NCBI RefSeq assembly: GCF_051660745.1 | Contig: NZ_JBOFQF010000026.1 | Span: 1-64,000 of the forward strand | DNA: 64,000 bases | Reading direction: 5' to 3' | From: Segniliparus sp051660745 | GTDB lineage: Bacteria > Actinomycetota > Actinomycetes > Mycobacteriales > Mycobacteriaceae | Shown here: in pieces, positions 39,242 through 47,187 of the stretch | Position numbering within the stretch: the first letter of the stretch is position 1 | Layout: the number at the start of each line of letters is the position of its first letter | The notes under the pieces: model-generated | What the model was told of the DNA's origin: nothing | Databases searched by the model: none | Seen by the model: only the letters and a program-made list of their open reading frames with translations | Position numbers and translations under genes: made by a program

Positions 39242-40099
39242 TCACGCGAAGCGGATCACCGAGGCCACGCCCGCGACCAGGCAGTACGCCGCGAACGGCA
39301 CGAGCGTGTGATTGTGGAAGTAGCGGGTCAGGAACTTCACCGACAGGTACGCGGCGACCGCCGCGACCAGCGAGCCGACCAACGCCTGCGCCAGGACAGC
39401 CTGGCCCTGCGGTCCGGCCAGCTCGGGCAGTTTCAAAACGCCCGCCGCCAGGATCACCGGGGTCGCGAGCAGGAACGCGAACTTCGCCGCGTCCTCGTGG
39501 CTGAGGCCTCGGACCAGGCCGCCGACCATGGTGACGCCCGAGCGGCTGATCCCCGCGAAGAGGGCGAGCGACTGGGCGGCTCCGATGCCCGCCGCGCCTG
39601 CCACGCCGACCTGGTCGAGCTCGCGCGTTGCCGACTCCCGGCGGCGCAGCACCTCGCCGCCCGCCAGGATCAAGCCGTTGATCGTCAAGAAGACCGCCGC
39701 CGCCAGCGGTTTCGCGAACAGCACCCGCAGCGGGTGCTCGAAGGCGAGGCCCAGCACGCCGACCGGGACGCAGGCGATGACCAAGAGCCAGGCCAGGCGC
39801 TGCTCGGACGTCTCGACCCGCCGCGTGCGCGCCGAGGTCGCCAACGCCTTGACGACCGCGATGTAGTCGCGCCAGTAGAACACCAACAGCGCCAGCGCGG
39901 TCGCCACATGCAAGGCCACCACGAACGCCAGGTACGGTGTGCCCTTGCCGGAGTCGCCCTGGGTGACCAGCTCGTTCCACGAGCCGCCCAGCCAGGCGGG
40001 CAGCAGCACGGAGTGCCCGAGGCTGGAGATGGGGAACAGCTCGGTCACCCCCTGCAGCGCGCCGATCACCACGGCCTGCGCGTACGTCAACGCTGACAT
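39242..40099 (-). CDS. uppP: undecaprenyl-diphosphatase
   Basis: 285 aa from ATG at 40099, AGGAGG 5 nt upstream. BacA-type polytopic membrane enzyme that recycles the lipid carrier by dephosphorylating C55-PP. Both catalytic repeats are present: GVTELFPISSLGH (glutamates and serines) and AGISRSGVTMVGG (SRSG). Eight or so hydrophobic helices. It lies 8 nt after the PAP2 phosphatase gene, a second enzyme of a type that can dephosphorylate lipid diphosphates. Confidence 0.95.
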   Translation of the reverse strand: MSALTYAQAVVIGALQGVTELFPISSLGHSVLLPAWLGGSWNELVTQGDSGKGTPYLAFVVALHVATALALLVFYWRDYIAVVKALATSARTRRVETSEQRLAWLLVIACVPVGVLGLAFEHPLRVLFAKPLAAAVFLTINGLILAGGEVLRRRESATRELDQVGVAGAAGIGAAQSLALFAGISRSGVTMVGGLVRGLSHEDAAKFAFLLATPVILAAGVLKLPELAGPQGQAVLAQALVGSLVAAVAAYLSVKFLTRYFHNHTLVPFAAYCLVAGVASVIRFA

Positions 40100-40107
40100 T
40101 GAGCCTC

Positions 40108-40698
40108 CTAGGACTGGGCCTTCTCGGATTGGGCATTCTCGAACTGGGCCGTCTCGGGCGAGGGGAATTTCCGGACGACCGCGCCCGCGGCGAGCGCCAC
40201 CAGCACGCCGAGCGTCCACCCGGCGAGCACGTCGGTGAGCCAATGCACGCCGAGATAGAGCCGCGAGACCCCGACGAGCAGGGAGAACAGCACGCCCGCG
40301 CCGACGACCGGCCACACCCATGCCTGGGCCGCGCGGCGCAGGACCAGCACGACCAGTGCCGTGGCGAGCGCGGCCGAAAGCGTCGCGTGCCCGGAGGGGA
40401 AGGAGTAGCCCGGCCCGTCGGCCAGCCATTGGGCCGACGGCGGACGCAGACGTTTGACCAGCATCTTGACCGAGAACAACACCACGCAGCTGAGCGTGGT
40501 GGTCATCGCGAGGAACGTGGCCTGCTTGGGCGCGCGGGCCCGCCACAGCAGCAGCCCGGAGAGCAGCATCGTCACCAGAACCACGGTGGTGGTGCTGCCG
40601 AACAGGCTGATCGCCTTCTCGACCGGGTCGAGCCAGCCGACGCGATGGGCGACGAACCAGTCGTGCGCCTGCTGGTCGACGGCGGGCACGGTCACCAA
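40108..40698 (-). CDS. PAP2-family membrane phosphatase
   Basis: 196 aa. The three-part PAP2 signature is intact: KMLVKRLRPP (KxxxxxxRP), YSFPSGHATL (PSGH) and SRLYLGVHWLTDVLAGW (SRxxxxxHxxxD). Five or six helices with the active site outside. Substrates in the family are lipid phosphates such as C55-PP, decaprenyl-phosphoryl sugars or phosphatidate. The C-terminus ends in short imperfect repeats (ETAQFENAQSEKAQS). Probably co-transcribed with uppP. Confidence 0.92.
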   Translation of the reverse strand: MVTVPAVDQQAHDWFVAHRVGWLDPVEKAISLFGSTTTVVLVTMLLSGLLLWRARAPKQATFLAMTTTLSCVVLFSVKMLVKRLRPPSAQWLADGPGYSFPSGHATLSAALATALVVLVLRRAAQAWVWPVVGAGVLFSLLVGVSRLYLGVHWLTDVLAGWTLGVLVALAAGAVVRKFPSPETAQFENAQSEKAQS

Positions 40699-40705
40699 GC
40701 GGCTC

Positions 40706-41764
40706 TCATTCGGTTTCGGCGGCTTCGGCGACGGCCTCAGTCTCTGCGGATTCGACAGTCTCGGCGACGGCCTCAGTCTCTGCGGATTCGACAGTCTCGG
40801 CGACGGCCTCAGTCTCTGCGGATTCGACAGTCTCGGCGAATGCAGTCTCGTCGGCGACAGTCTCGGCGGCTTCGCCGGTCTCAGCCTCTGCGACGACGGC
40901 AGCCTCAGCCCCTTCGGCAGTCTCGGCCTCTACGACGGCGACGGCCTCTTCAGCGACAGCCTCAGACTCTTCGACGACGGGCTCCGCGACGATCTCGATG
41001 CCCTCGACGAGCTCGGTCACGCCCCCGGCCACCTGGGCCTTCTGCGGGATCGACACATCCGACTCGACGACGACGTCGCTGTGCGCCCCACAGCCGTAGT
41101 TCGCGTCCACCACTCGCCCGTCCGCCGCGTACTCGTTCGCGCACACGCCGAACGAGGCCGACAGCGAGCCCTCGAGCGGGACATAGAAGCCGCAGGCCGC
41201 GCACCGTTTCGGGGCGACAACGGCCATCGGCGCCGACGGGCCGAACAGGCCGTCGTGCCAGCGCTGCGCGGCTTGCGCCCGGCCCACGATGCTCAGCGTC
41301 TTGGTCCGGCCGATGTCGACGGAGCCCATCAGCTCGTCCAAGTCCTCGTCGCCGGAGCCTGCGTGCGCGGGCACCAGGCGCCGGTCGTTCGCGGGGGTCG
41401 GCAACAAATCGCCGACGCCGAGGTCCCCGGCCTGCACCCGGCGCTCCCACGGCACCCACTCCGGCGCGACGAGCGCGTCGGGCCCGGGCAGGAGCGCGAC
41501 CTCGCTGACAGTGATCTTGTCCTGGTCGGGGCAGCCCGCGACCACGGCGGACCAGCGCCAGCCCCGGTATCCTGGCAGCAGGGACTCGAAGAAGTGCGTG
41601 ACCGAGGCCGAGCCTTCCCTGGCGCTGCCGAGGTGCGCCCCGACCGCCAGGGACTCGTCGTCGCCGAACCGCGCCTTGAGCGCGTCGGCCGCGAGATCGG
41701 CCGCCTGTTCCAGGCGAACCAGGAGTTCCTCGTCGGCCGGAGCCTCCACCATCGTGATGAGCAT
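40706..41764 (-). CDS. DUF3027 protein with zinc-finger-like motif and Glu/Ala repeat tail
   Basis: 352 aa. Conserved N-terminal 250 residues: EWVPWERRVQAGDLGVGDLLPTP-type sequence, then a cysteine set PKRCAACGFYVPL, GVCANEYAADGRVV and YGCGAHSDV that may bind zinc. The remaining 100 residues are acidic low complexity with three exact copies of a 12-residue unit (AETVESAETEAV). TATTAT ends 6 nt before the ATG, predicting a leaderless mRNA. Position next to the MFS gene matches Mtb Rv0877. Function unknown. Confidence 0.82.
   Translation of the reverse strand: MLITMVEAPADEELLVRLEQAADLAADALKARFGDDESLAVGAHLGSAREGSASVTHFFESLLPGYRGWRWSAVVAGCPDQDKITVSEVALLPGPDALVAPEWVPWERRVQAGDLGVGDLLPTPANDRRLVPAHAGSGDEDLDELMGSVDIGRTKTLSIVGRAQAAQRWHDGLFGPSAPMAVVAPKRCAACGFYVPLEGSLSASFGVCANEYAADGRVVDANYGCGAHSDVVVESDVSIPQKAQVAGGVTELVEGIEIVAEPVVEESEAVAEEAVAVVEAETAEGAEAAVVAEAETGEAAETVADETAFAETVESAETEAVAETVESAETEAVAETVESAETEAVAEAAETE
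40727..40834. repeat. 36-bp coding minisatellite in the DUF3027 gene
   Basis: Three identical 36-bp units begin at 40727, 40763 and 40799 (each starts GGCGACGGCCTCAGTC). The unit length is a multiple of three, so gain or loss changes only the acidic tail. Degenerate flanking units extend the array a little on both sides. Confidence 0.9.
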
Positions 41765-41770
41765 TCAGTC

Positions 41771-41776
41771 ATAATA
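41771..41776 (-). promoter_or_regulatory. -10 element of a leaderless DUF3027 transcript
   Basis: TATTAT on the minus strand, followed by GACTGA and the ATG at 41764. The whole divergent spacer to the MFS gene is about 42 bp, so the two promoters must overlap. Confidence 0.5.
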
Positions 41777-41806
41777 ACGTGAAGACGCGAGACAGACGAG
41801 GCGGTG

Positions 41807-43576
41807 ATGATGGTCGACCCGAACGGGCTGGACCGACGCCTCATGCCGCATCCGGGACAGGCCCGGTATCCGCTGCCGCCCGACCGGGGGCTCTCCCCGT
41901 ACCAACAGGGCCAAACGCCGCCCGCGCCTGCCTACGAACCGCCCCCCGAGCTGCCCCGACAGCCTGAGGCCACCCCGGCGAGCCGGATCGTGCAGGGCGG
42001 AGTCTTCCGGCAGCAGCCAGTGGACCCCGAAGCCGCGCGGGCGGACGACGGGCCCGCCGCCGACCCGGAGGAGCCGAGGCCGCTGCACCGGAGGATGGCC
42101 GCGAAGAGCAAGGACCTGACCTCCAAGGGCATCGCCCAGTTCCGCAGGGCCGCGAACGCGGACGGCGCCGACCAGTCGGGGCTCGCCGCGCTCACCTACC
42201 CCGTCATCGTCAACAGCGCCTGCGACGCGGCGATGGCCATCGCCCTCGCCTCGACGCTCTTCTTCGCCGCAGCGAAGGCGGAGAGCCAGACGCGGGTGCT
42301 GCTGTACTTGCTGGTCAACATCGCCCCGTTCGCCCTCATCGCCCCGCTCATCGGCCCCTTCCTCGACCGGATCCAGCAGGGCCGCCGCGCCGCGCTCGCC
42401 GTCTCGTTCGCAGGCAGGGCCGTGCTCGCCCTGGTCATCGCGTCCAACTGCGCCTGGGACCAGGCGAGCGGCCAACTGCACTACGACCCGTACGTCCTGT
42501 ACCCGTGCGCGCTCGGGATGATGGTGTTCAGCAAATCGTTCGTGCTGCTCAAGGCCGCCGTCACCCCGCGCGTGCTGCCCAGCGAGATCGACCTCGTGCG
42601 CACCAACGCGCGGCTCAACATGTTCGCGCTGGTCGGCGGGTCCATCGCGGGCGGCGCGGTCGCCATCGTCGTGGAGTTCGTCGCCAGCAAGCTCTTCCAC
42701 CAGCCCGGCGGCATGCTGCTCATCATCGTGTTCGGGGCGTTCGGGGCGTGGCTGTGCCTGCGCATCCCGAAGTGGGTGGAGATCACCGAGGGCGAGGTGC
42801 CCGCCACGCTGAGCTACCACGAGGAGGCCCAGCCCGCCGAGGCGCGGGGCGGGCGCTGGTGGGACAAGCTGCGCGGCCTCGGCAAGACCAAGGTCCCGTT
42901 CGGGCGGGGCGTGATCACCGGGCTCTGGGGGGCGGGGACGATCCGCTGGATGGTCGGCTACCTCTTCCTCTATGTCGCGTTCTTCTCGAAAGCGCACCAC
43001 GAGGGCGGGCCCAAGTCGCTGCTCACGCTCGGGATCATCGGCGGGGCGGCGGGGGTCGGCACGTTCGCGGGCACCGCCATGGGCACGAAGACGACGTTCG
43101 GCAAGCACGAGCGGGTCATCCTCGCCCTGCTCGGCTCCGTCATCGGCGTCAGCGCGATCACCGCGCTCACCCACACCATCCTGACCGCCGCGATCTCCGG
43201 ATTCGTCGTCGGCTTCGCCGCCGCCGTGTCCAAAACCGCGCTCGACGCCTCGATCCAAGACGATCTCCCGGAGGAGTCGCAGGCCAGCGGTTTCGGCCGG
43301 TCCGAAACGGTGCTGCAGCTCAGCTGGGTGGTCGGGGCCGCGATGGGCCTGTTGGCCCCGACCGAGCTGCAGTGGGGCTTCCTCATCGCCTCGGCCGTGC
43401 TCGTGCTGGGCGGCGCGCAAACCTACGCGAGCCATATCGGCAGATCGTTCGTCCCGAACCTCGGGGGCAAACGGCCCGAGCACGCCGGCTCTGGAGGCAC
43501 AGCACCGCACGCCGGCTCTGGAGGCACAGCACCGCACGCCGGCTCTGGAGGCACAACGCCGCGCGCGGGCTCGTGA
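41807..43576 (+). CDS. MFS-type membrane protein (Rv0876c-like)
   Basis: 589 aa from ATG at 41807 (GAGG 5 nt upstream; GTG at 41804 or ATG at 41810 also possible). A Pro-rich cytoplasmic head of about 100 residues is followed by RRMAAKSKDLTSKGIAQFRRAAN and then 12 hydrophobic segments (ALTYPVIVNSACDAAMAIAL...). Large cytoplasmic loop with HEEAQPAEARGGRWWDK. Typical of the Rv0876c family, an MFS relative of unknown substrate. The C-terminal tail is an HAGSGGTAP repeat array that includes the stop codon. Confidence 0.82.
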   Translation: MMVDPNGLDRRLMPHPGQARYPLPPDRGLSPYQQGQTPPAPAYEPPPELPRQPEATPASRIVQGGVFRQQPVDPEAARADDGPAADPEEPRPLHRRMAAKSKDLTSKGIAQFRRAANADGADQSGLAALTYPVIVNSACDAAMAIALASTLFFAAAKAESQTRVLLYLLVNIAPFALIAPLIGPFLDRIQQGRRAALAVSFAGRAVLALVIASNCAWDQASGQLHYDPYVLYPCALGMMVFSKSFVLLKAAVTPRVLPSEIDLVRTNARLNMFALVGGSIAGGAVAIVVEFVASKLFHQPGGMLLIIVFGAFGAWLCLRIPKWVEITEGEVPATLSYHEEAQPAEARGGRWWDKLRGLGKTKVPFGRGVITGLWGAGTIRWMVGYLFLYVAFFSKAHHEGGPKSLLTLGIIGGAAGVGTFAGTAMGTKTTFGKHERVILALLGSVIGVSAITALTHTILTAAISGFVVGFAAAVSKTALDASIQDDLPEESQASGFGRSETVLQLSWVVGAAMGLLAPTELQWGFLIASAVLVLGGAQTYASHIGRSFVPNLGGKRPEHAGSGGTAPHAGSGGTAPHAGSGGTTPRAGS

Positions 43577-43608
43577 GGCACAGCGCCGCGCGCGGGCCGC
43601 GTACGCTG
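43481..43608. repeat. 27-bp minisatellite running through the MFS stop codon
   Basis: Near-identical 27-bp units start at 43481, 43508 and 43535 (CACGCCGGCTCTGGAGGCAC...), with degenerate units at 43562 and 43589. In unit 4 the GGA codon became TGA, which is the stop (43574-43576), so the array extends past the gene end. Confidence 0.85.
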
Positions 43609-43613
43609 ATCCC

Positions 43614-44168
43614 ATGTCGACCTGGCCCGCGGGGCTCAAAAAACCAGCGTTCGTCCTCGGATTCGTCGCCGTCGTCGCGGTCCTCGTCGCCGTCGTCTCG
43701 ACTGTCTTGGCCCTGCGCGCGCCCAAGCAGTCGCCCGCGCTCGCGCTGTGGATCTCGTCCGGGACCTACACGCAGGTGCGCCCGGTGTACGACTGCGACT
43801 TCGATTTGAAGGAATGCCGCACCCCGCCCGGCTCGGGCAAGCCCACGCGCATCCAGGCAGGCCCGGACGACCGGGTGCTGGTCTCCGTCCCCGAGGACGT
43901 CGCGAAGGGCTGGCTCCTCGACCTGGTCTGGTTCCGCGAGACCCCCGAAGGCGTGCAGGTGTACCACCCCCAGCCCCAGACCTTCCTGAAAAAGGGGGAT
44001 CCGACGTTCGCGACGTGGATCGAGCCGAAGGGGGACGGCTGGCGGCTGCGTTCGTTGGCCGTGGAAGCCCCCTCGCGCGTGCTCGACCCCGCGCAGGACA
44101 ACGTGCTCTCCCGTGCCGTGTGGATCGCCTGCGCGGACGACTGCGGCGGGCTCCGGGCCAGCGGCTAG
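43614..44168 (+). CDS. DUF2771-type exported or membrane-anchored protein (Rv0875c-like)
   Basis: 184 aa. One N-terminal hydrophobic segment (PAFVLGFVAVVAVLVAVVSTVLAL) without a lipobox, which would act as a signal anchor. The extracytoplasmic domain starts PALALWISSGTYTQVRPVYDCDFDLKEC and ends CADDCGGLRASG, with four cysteines that could form two disulfides. Size and order in the locus match Mtb Rv0875c, a DUF2771 protein. Function unknown. Confidence 0.8.
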   Translation: MSTWPAGLKKPAFVLGFVAVVAVLVAVVSTVLALRAPKQSPALALWISSGTYTQVRPVYDCDFDLKECRTPPGSGKPTRIQAGPDDRVLVSVPEDVAKGWLLDLVWFRETPEGVQVYHPQPQTFLKKGDPTFATWIEPKGDGWRLRSLAVEAPSRVLDPAQDNVLSRAVWIACADDCGGLRASG

Positions 44169-44183
44169 GGCCGAACCCGGAGA

Positions 44184-44223
44184 CGGAACGTCCCCCACGG
44201 CCGAGGGCCTGGGGGACGTTCCG
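44184..44223. terminator. terminator after the DUF2771 gene
   Basis: CGGAACGTCCCCC (44184-44196) pairs with GGGGGACGTTCCG (44211-44223) around a 14-nt loop. It follows the gene stop at 44168 and lies before the convergent cspB stop, so it can serve both. No strong U-run on the plus strand. Confidence 0.8.
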
Positions 44224-44229
44224 CGAAAA

Positions 44230-44257
44230 GACGTAGTAACTATGACGTAGTAACTAT
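44230..44257. repeat. tandem 14-bp direct repeat between convergent genes
   Basis: GACGTAGTAACTAT occurs twice in a row (44230-44243 and 44244-44257), directly after the DUF2771 terminator and 14 nt before the cspB stop. A+T-rich for this genome. Confidence 0.8.
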
Positions 44258-44271
44258 AAGGAGAAGCGGGA

Positions 44272-44703
44272 CTAGCCCTCCAGCTCCTTCGCGACCGCGC
44301 GCAGCACTTCGGCGATCCGGCGGCCGGTCGCCCGGTCCGGGTTCTTGCTGCGGCGCAAGTCGGGCTGCACCTTCGCCTCGAGGACCTTGATCATGTCCTC
44401 GATCATGCCGTGCAGCTCCTCGGGAGAGTGCTTCTGCGTCGGGCGCTCGGGGCGCTCGGAGCGGCCCCGGCCACGGCCTTCCTCGGCCACCGCAGGCGTG
44501 GAGAGCACGCGGATCGAGAGCGCCTGCGGGCCACGGCGCCCGTCCGCCATGCCGAACTCGACGACCTGCCCGGGCTTGAGCCCATCCAGCCCCGCAGGCA
44601 GCGCCGCAGAGCCGACGTAGACGTCATCGCCGTCCTCTTGCGTCAAAAAGCCGAAGCCCTTGTCCGCGCTATACCACTTGACCTTCCCCGTGGGCACAGT
44701 CAT
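44272..44703 (-). CDS. cspB: cold-shock protein with C-terminal DUF (CspB-like)
   Basis: 143 aa from ATG at 44703. The N-terminal 65 residues are a cold-shock domain with RNP1 and RNP2 motifs: GKVKWYSADKGFGFLTQEDG and DDVYVGSAAL. The second half is charged and helical (RGRGRSERPERPTQKHSPEE, then MIEDMIKVLEAKVQPDLRR), as in the actinobacterial two-part form typified by Mtb CspB (Rv0871). Nucleic-acid binding, cytosolic. Divergent from the flavin reductase gene. Confidence 0.93.
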   Translation of the reverse strand: MTVPTGKVKWYSADKGFGFLTQEDGDDVYVGSAALPAGLDGLKPGQVVEFGMADGRRGPQALSIRVLSTPAVAEEGRGRGRSERPERPTQKHSPEELHGMIEDMIKVLEAKVQPDLRRSKNPDRATGRRIAEVLRAVAKELEG

Positions 44704-44832
44704 CACCATTCTCATTCCATGTCCCAGAGCGCGCCCAAGGAGAGCGCCGGCGGGACGACCGAAAACTTGCCGGGTCAGTGTAGTTCCTCCACGGCGAAAA
44801 GAGAAGCGGAAAAACCGGGTTAGGCTGAACGC

Positions 44833-45339
44833 ATGGTCCTGCATCTCGCCGACCTCAGCGACAATTTGGCCGACCCGCGCGCGCTGCGCGACGCGTACGG
44901 ATCCTTCCCCAGCGGCGTGGTCGCCGTGTGCCGCCTGCTCGACGGCGAGCCGGTCGGCCTCGCGGCGAGCTCGTTCGTCTCGGTCTCCATCGACCCGCCG
45001 CTGGTCTCGGTGTGCGTGCGCAACGAGTCGCAGACCTGGCCGCAGGTCAACACCGCCCCGAGCATCGGGCTGAGCGTGCTCGCGGGCCATCAGCACGCCC
45101 ATGGCAGGGCGCTGGCCGGACCGGCGGAAAAGCGGTTCGACGACGTGCGCTGGCACTCCTCGCCCACCGGCGCGGTGTTCTTGGCGGACGCCGCCGCGTG
45201 GCTGGAGTGCGCGGTCGAGCAGGAGATCCCCGCAGGCGACCACCACATCGTCGTGCTGCGCATTCGGTCCCTGGCCGTCGACCCCGGCGCGGAGCCGCTG
45301 GTCTTCCACGCGTCCAGATTCCGTTCTTTGCACTCATGA
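44833..45339 (+). CDS. flavin reductase-like FMN-binding protein
   Basis: 168 aa. Flavin-reductase domain: AYGSFPSGVVAVCRLLDGEPVGLAASSFVSVSIDPPLVSVC is the classical N-terminal block, followed by GLSVLAGHQHA and FLADAAAWLECAVEQEIPAGDHHIVVLRI. Such proteins reduce flavins with NAD(P)H or support a partner monooxygenase, none of which is adjacent. It lies 55 nt upstream of moaA2; operon membership is unclear because a promoter may lie in the gap. Confidence 0.9.
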   Translation: MVLHLADLSDNLADPRALRDAYGSFPSGVVAVCRLLDGEPVGLAASSFVSVSIDPPLVSVCVRNESQTWPQVNTAPSIGLSVLAGHQHAHGRALAGPAEKRFDDVRWHSSPTGAVFLADAAAWLECAVEQEIPAGDHHIVVLRIRSLAVDPGAEPLVFHASRFRSLHS

Positions 45340-45394
45340 CTGCACGCGCCCAGGTTCCGCGCCATACGTTCGTGACTCCGCGTACCCTGGGCGT

Positions 45395-46495
45395 ATGGCC
45401 GTCGTCGCATTAGGCTTACCTAGATCGCAACCCGGAGCCGGGGAGACAGGCTTCGCGGGCATGCCGACGACCGGGCCGATGCTCGACCGCTTCGGGAGGG
45501 CCGCGACCGATTTGCGGGTGTCGCTCACCGACCGGTGCAATCTGCGCTGCACGTACTGCATGCCCGAGGAGGGCATGTCCTGGCTGCCGGACGACGACCT
45601 GCTCGCCGCCGAGGAGATCTCCCGGCTCGTCCGTGTCGCCGTGACCCGGCTGCACGTCGCCGAGGTCCGCTTCACCGGGGGCGAGCCGCTGCTGCGCAGG
45701 GAGCTGCCCGAGATCCTGCGCGCCGCCGCCGCGCTGCGCCCCCGCCCAGAGCTCTCGCTCACCACGAACGGCCTCGGCCTCAAGCAGAAGGCGCGGCTGC
45801 TCGCCGATTGCGGCCTCGACCGGTTGAACGTCTCGCTGGACGCCGCCGATCCGGCCACCTACGCGGAGTCGACCCGGCGGGACCGGTTCGCCGACGTGAT
45901 CGCGGGTCTGGCCGCCGCCTCCGCCGCAGGCCTCCGCCCGGTGAAGGTCAACGCCGTGCTGACCCGGCGCGGCTCGTCCGGGGGCAAGGATTGGCGCGAC
46001 GTCGCCGCCGAGCTGCTCGACCTCTGTCTCGCCTCGGGATACGAGCTGCGGTTCATCGAGCAGATGCCGCTGGACGCGGGGCGGTCCTGGACGCGCGCGG
46101 AGATGATCACCGCCGACGAGATCCTGGAGGCGCTCGGCAGCCGCCACCGCCTGAGCCCCGACCCCGCCCCACGGGGCAGCGCGCCCGCTGGGCGGTGGCT
46201 GGTGGACGGCGGCCCGGCTTCGGTCGGCGTGATCGCGTCGGTGACCAAGCCGTTCTGCGCCGACTGCGACCGGACCCGGATCACCGCCGACGGACAGGTC
46301 CGCAACTGCCTGTTCGCCGCCGAGGAGACCGACCTGCGGGCGCTGCTCCGCTCGCCAGGCCTGGACGAAGAGGCCCTCGACGAGGCTTTGGCGCTGCGCT
46401 GGCGCCAGGCCATGTGGACGAAACGGACCGGGCACGGCATGGACGACCCCTGGTTCCAACAGCCCGAGCGGCCGATGAGCGCGATCGGCGGGTAG
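45395..46495 (+). CDS. moaA2: GTP 3',8-cyclase (molybdenum cofactor step 1)
   Basis: 366 aa, Mtb MoaA2 being similar in length. Radical-SAM cluster motif DRCNLRCTYCMPEEG at about residues 48-62 and the second cluster CADCDRTRITADGQVRNC near the C-terminus are intact, and the protein ends in the GG that MoaA enzymes need. With MoaC it converts GTP to cyclic pyranopterin monophosphate. TACCCT lies 6 nt before the ATG at 45395, so the transcript may be leaderless. It is followed by moaD2. Confidence 0.96.
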   Translation: MAVVALGLPRSQPGAGETGFAGMPTTGPMLDRFGRAATDLRVSLTDRCNLRCTYCMPEEGMSWLPDDDLLAAEEISRLVRVAVTRLHVAEVRFTGGEPLLRRELPEILRAAAALRPRPELSLTTNGLGLKQKARLLADCGLDRLNVSLDAADPATYAESTRRDRFADVIAGLAAASAAGLRPVKVNAVLTRRGSSGGKDWRDVAAELLDLCLASGYELRFIEQMPLDAGRSWTRAEMITADEILEALGSRHRLSPDPAPRGSAPAGRWLVDGGPASVGVIASVTKPFCADCDRTRITADGQVRNCLFAAEETDLRALLRSPGLDEEALDEALALRWRQAMWTKRTGHGMDDPWFQQPERPMSAIGG

Positions 46496-46518
46496 GGCGC
46501 GCAGTGGACGAGGACAAC

Positions 46519-46770
46519 ATGGGCGACGTGACCGTTCGCTTCTTCGCGGCGGCGGAGGAGGCCGCAGGCGAGGCGGAGACGACCTGGCCGCTCGCGGGGG
46601 GAGCCACCCTCGGCGGGCTGCTCGACGAGCTCGTCCGAGCGAAACCCGCGCTCGCGGGCGTGCTCCCCTCGTGCTCCTACCTCTATAACAGTGTGGCCGC
46701 GCGAGACCCCCAGCAGCGCCTTTCCCCCGGTGGCACGGTCGATGTGCTCCCCCCTTTCTCAGGCGGCTAG
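46519..46770 (+). CDS. moaD2: molybdopterin synthase sulfur-carrier subunit
   Basis: 83 aa from ATG at 46519 (GAGGA 4 nt upstream; GTG at 46504 is possible). Beta-grasp MoaD/ThiS fold starting VTVRFFAAAEEAAGEAE and ending VDVLPPFSGG; the terminal Gly-Gly is thiocarboxylated by MoeZ and donates sulfur to cPMP with MoaE. Encoded 23 nt after moaA2. Its partner gene moaE2 lies on the far side of rpfA, the same arrangement as in Mtb. Confidence 0.93.
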   Translation: MGDVTVRFFAAAEEAAGEAETTWPLAGGATLGGLLDELVRAKPALAGVLPSCSYLYNSVAARDPQQRLSPGGTVDVLPPFSGG

Positions 46771-46932
46771 CCTTTCCTGGCAGTTCGCTCCGAGGCGCCT
46801 TGGGGGTTTCGACACGAATTCCCAGATTCTTTGGTGGTTTCGTACAAAAAACTCTCTTAGATTTCGTTTCCAACGACTATGAGCTTCGTCACAATAACAT
46901 TTGGGTAACAGATTGGGCGAGCCGCTGACACG

Positions 46933-47057
46933 CTGAGCTGACCAGGCGGGATGAAGGGGTCCCCGGAAATTTCGCGTTTTCGGAGCGCCGCCACGAACTC
47001 TAAGAGATCTCTAATGGCAGCTGCTTCCGACGCGGCAAGCCGTTAGTGTCAGCTCAG
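46933..47057 (+). promoter_or_regulatory. structured 5' leader of rpfA, candidate c-di-AMP (ydaO-type) riboswitch
   Basis: CTGAGCTGAC (46933-46942) and GTCAGCTCAG (47048-47057) are perfect 10-bp complements that close a domain of 125 nt upstream of rpfA. The interior contains AGGCGGGATGAAGGGG. Actinobacterial rpf genes are known to carry ydaO c-di-AMP riboswitches in this place. The motif match is from memory, so the class call is tentative, the stem itself is direct. The spacer 46771-47187 (417 bp) holds no gene, and includes an unpaired A+T-rich promoter region at about 46830-46915. Confidence 0.6.
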
Positions 47058-47187
47058 GTCGGACCCCTCCGACACACCCCGGTTTCCCGGTGAGACCCAA
47101 CGATATTGAGCCCTTCGAGCCATCTGGGTCTTCCGAAGCCGGATCCCGAAAACCCCACCAGACGGGGGAAGGAAAGGAACACACACT

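Noticed and set aside
40454..41782. CRISPR-like array suggested by three equal-spaced repeats at 40727-40834
   Set aside because: Repeats abut directly with no spacers and lie in frame inside a gene; it is a minisatellite.
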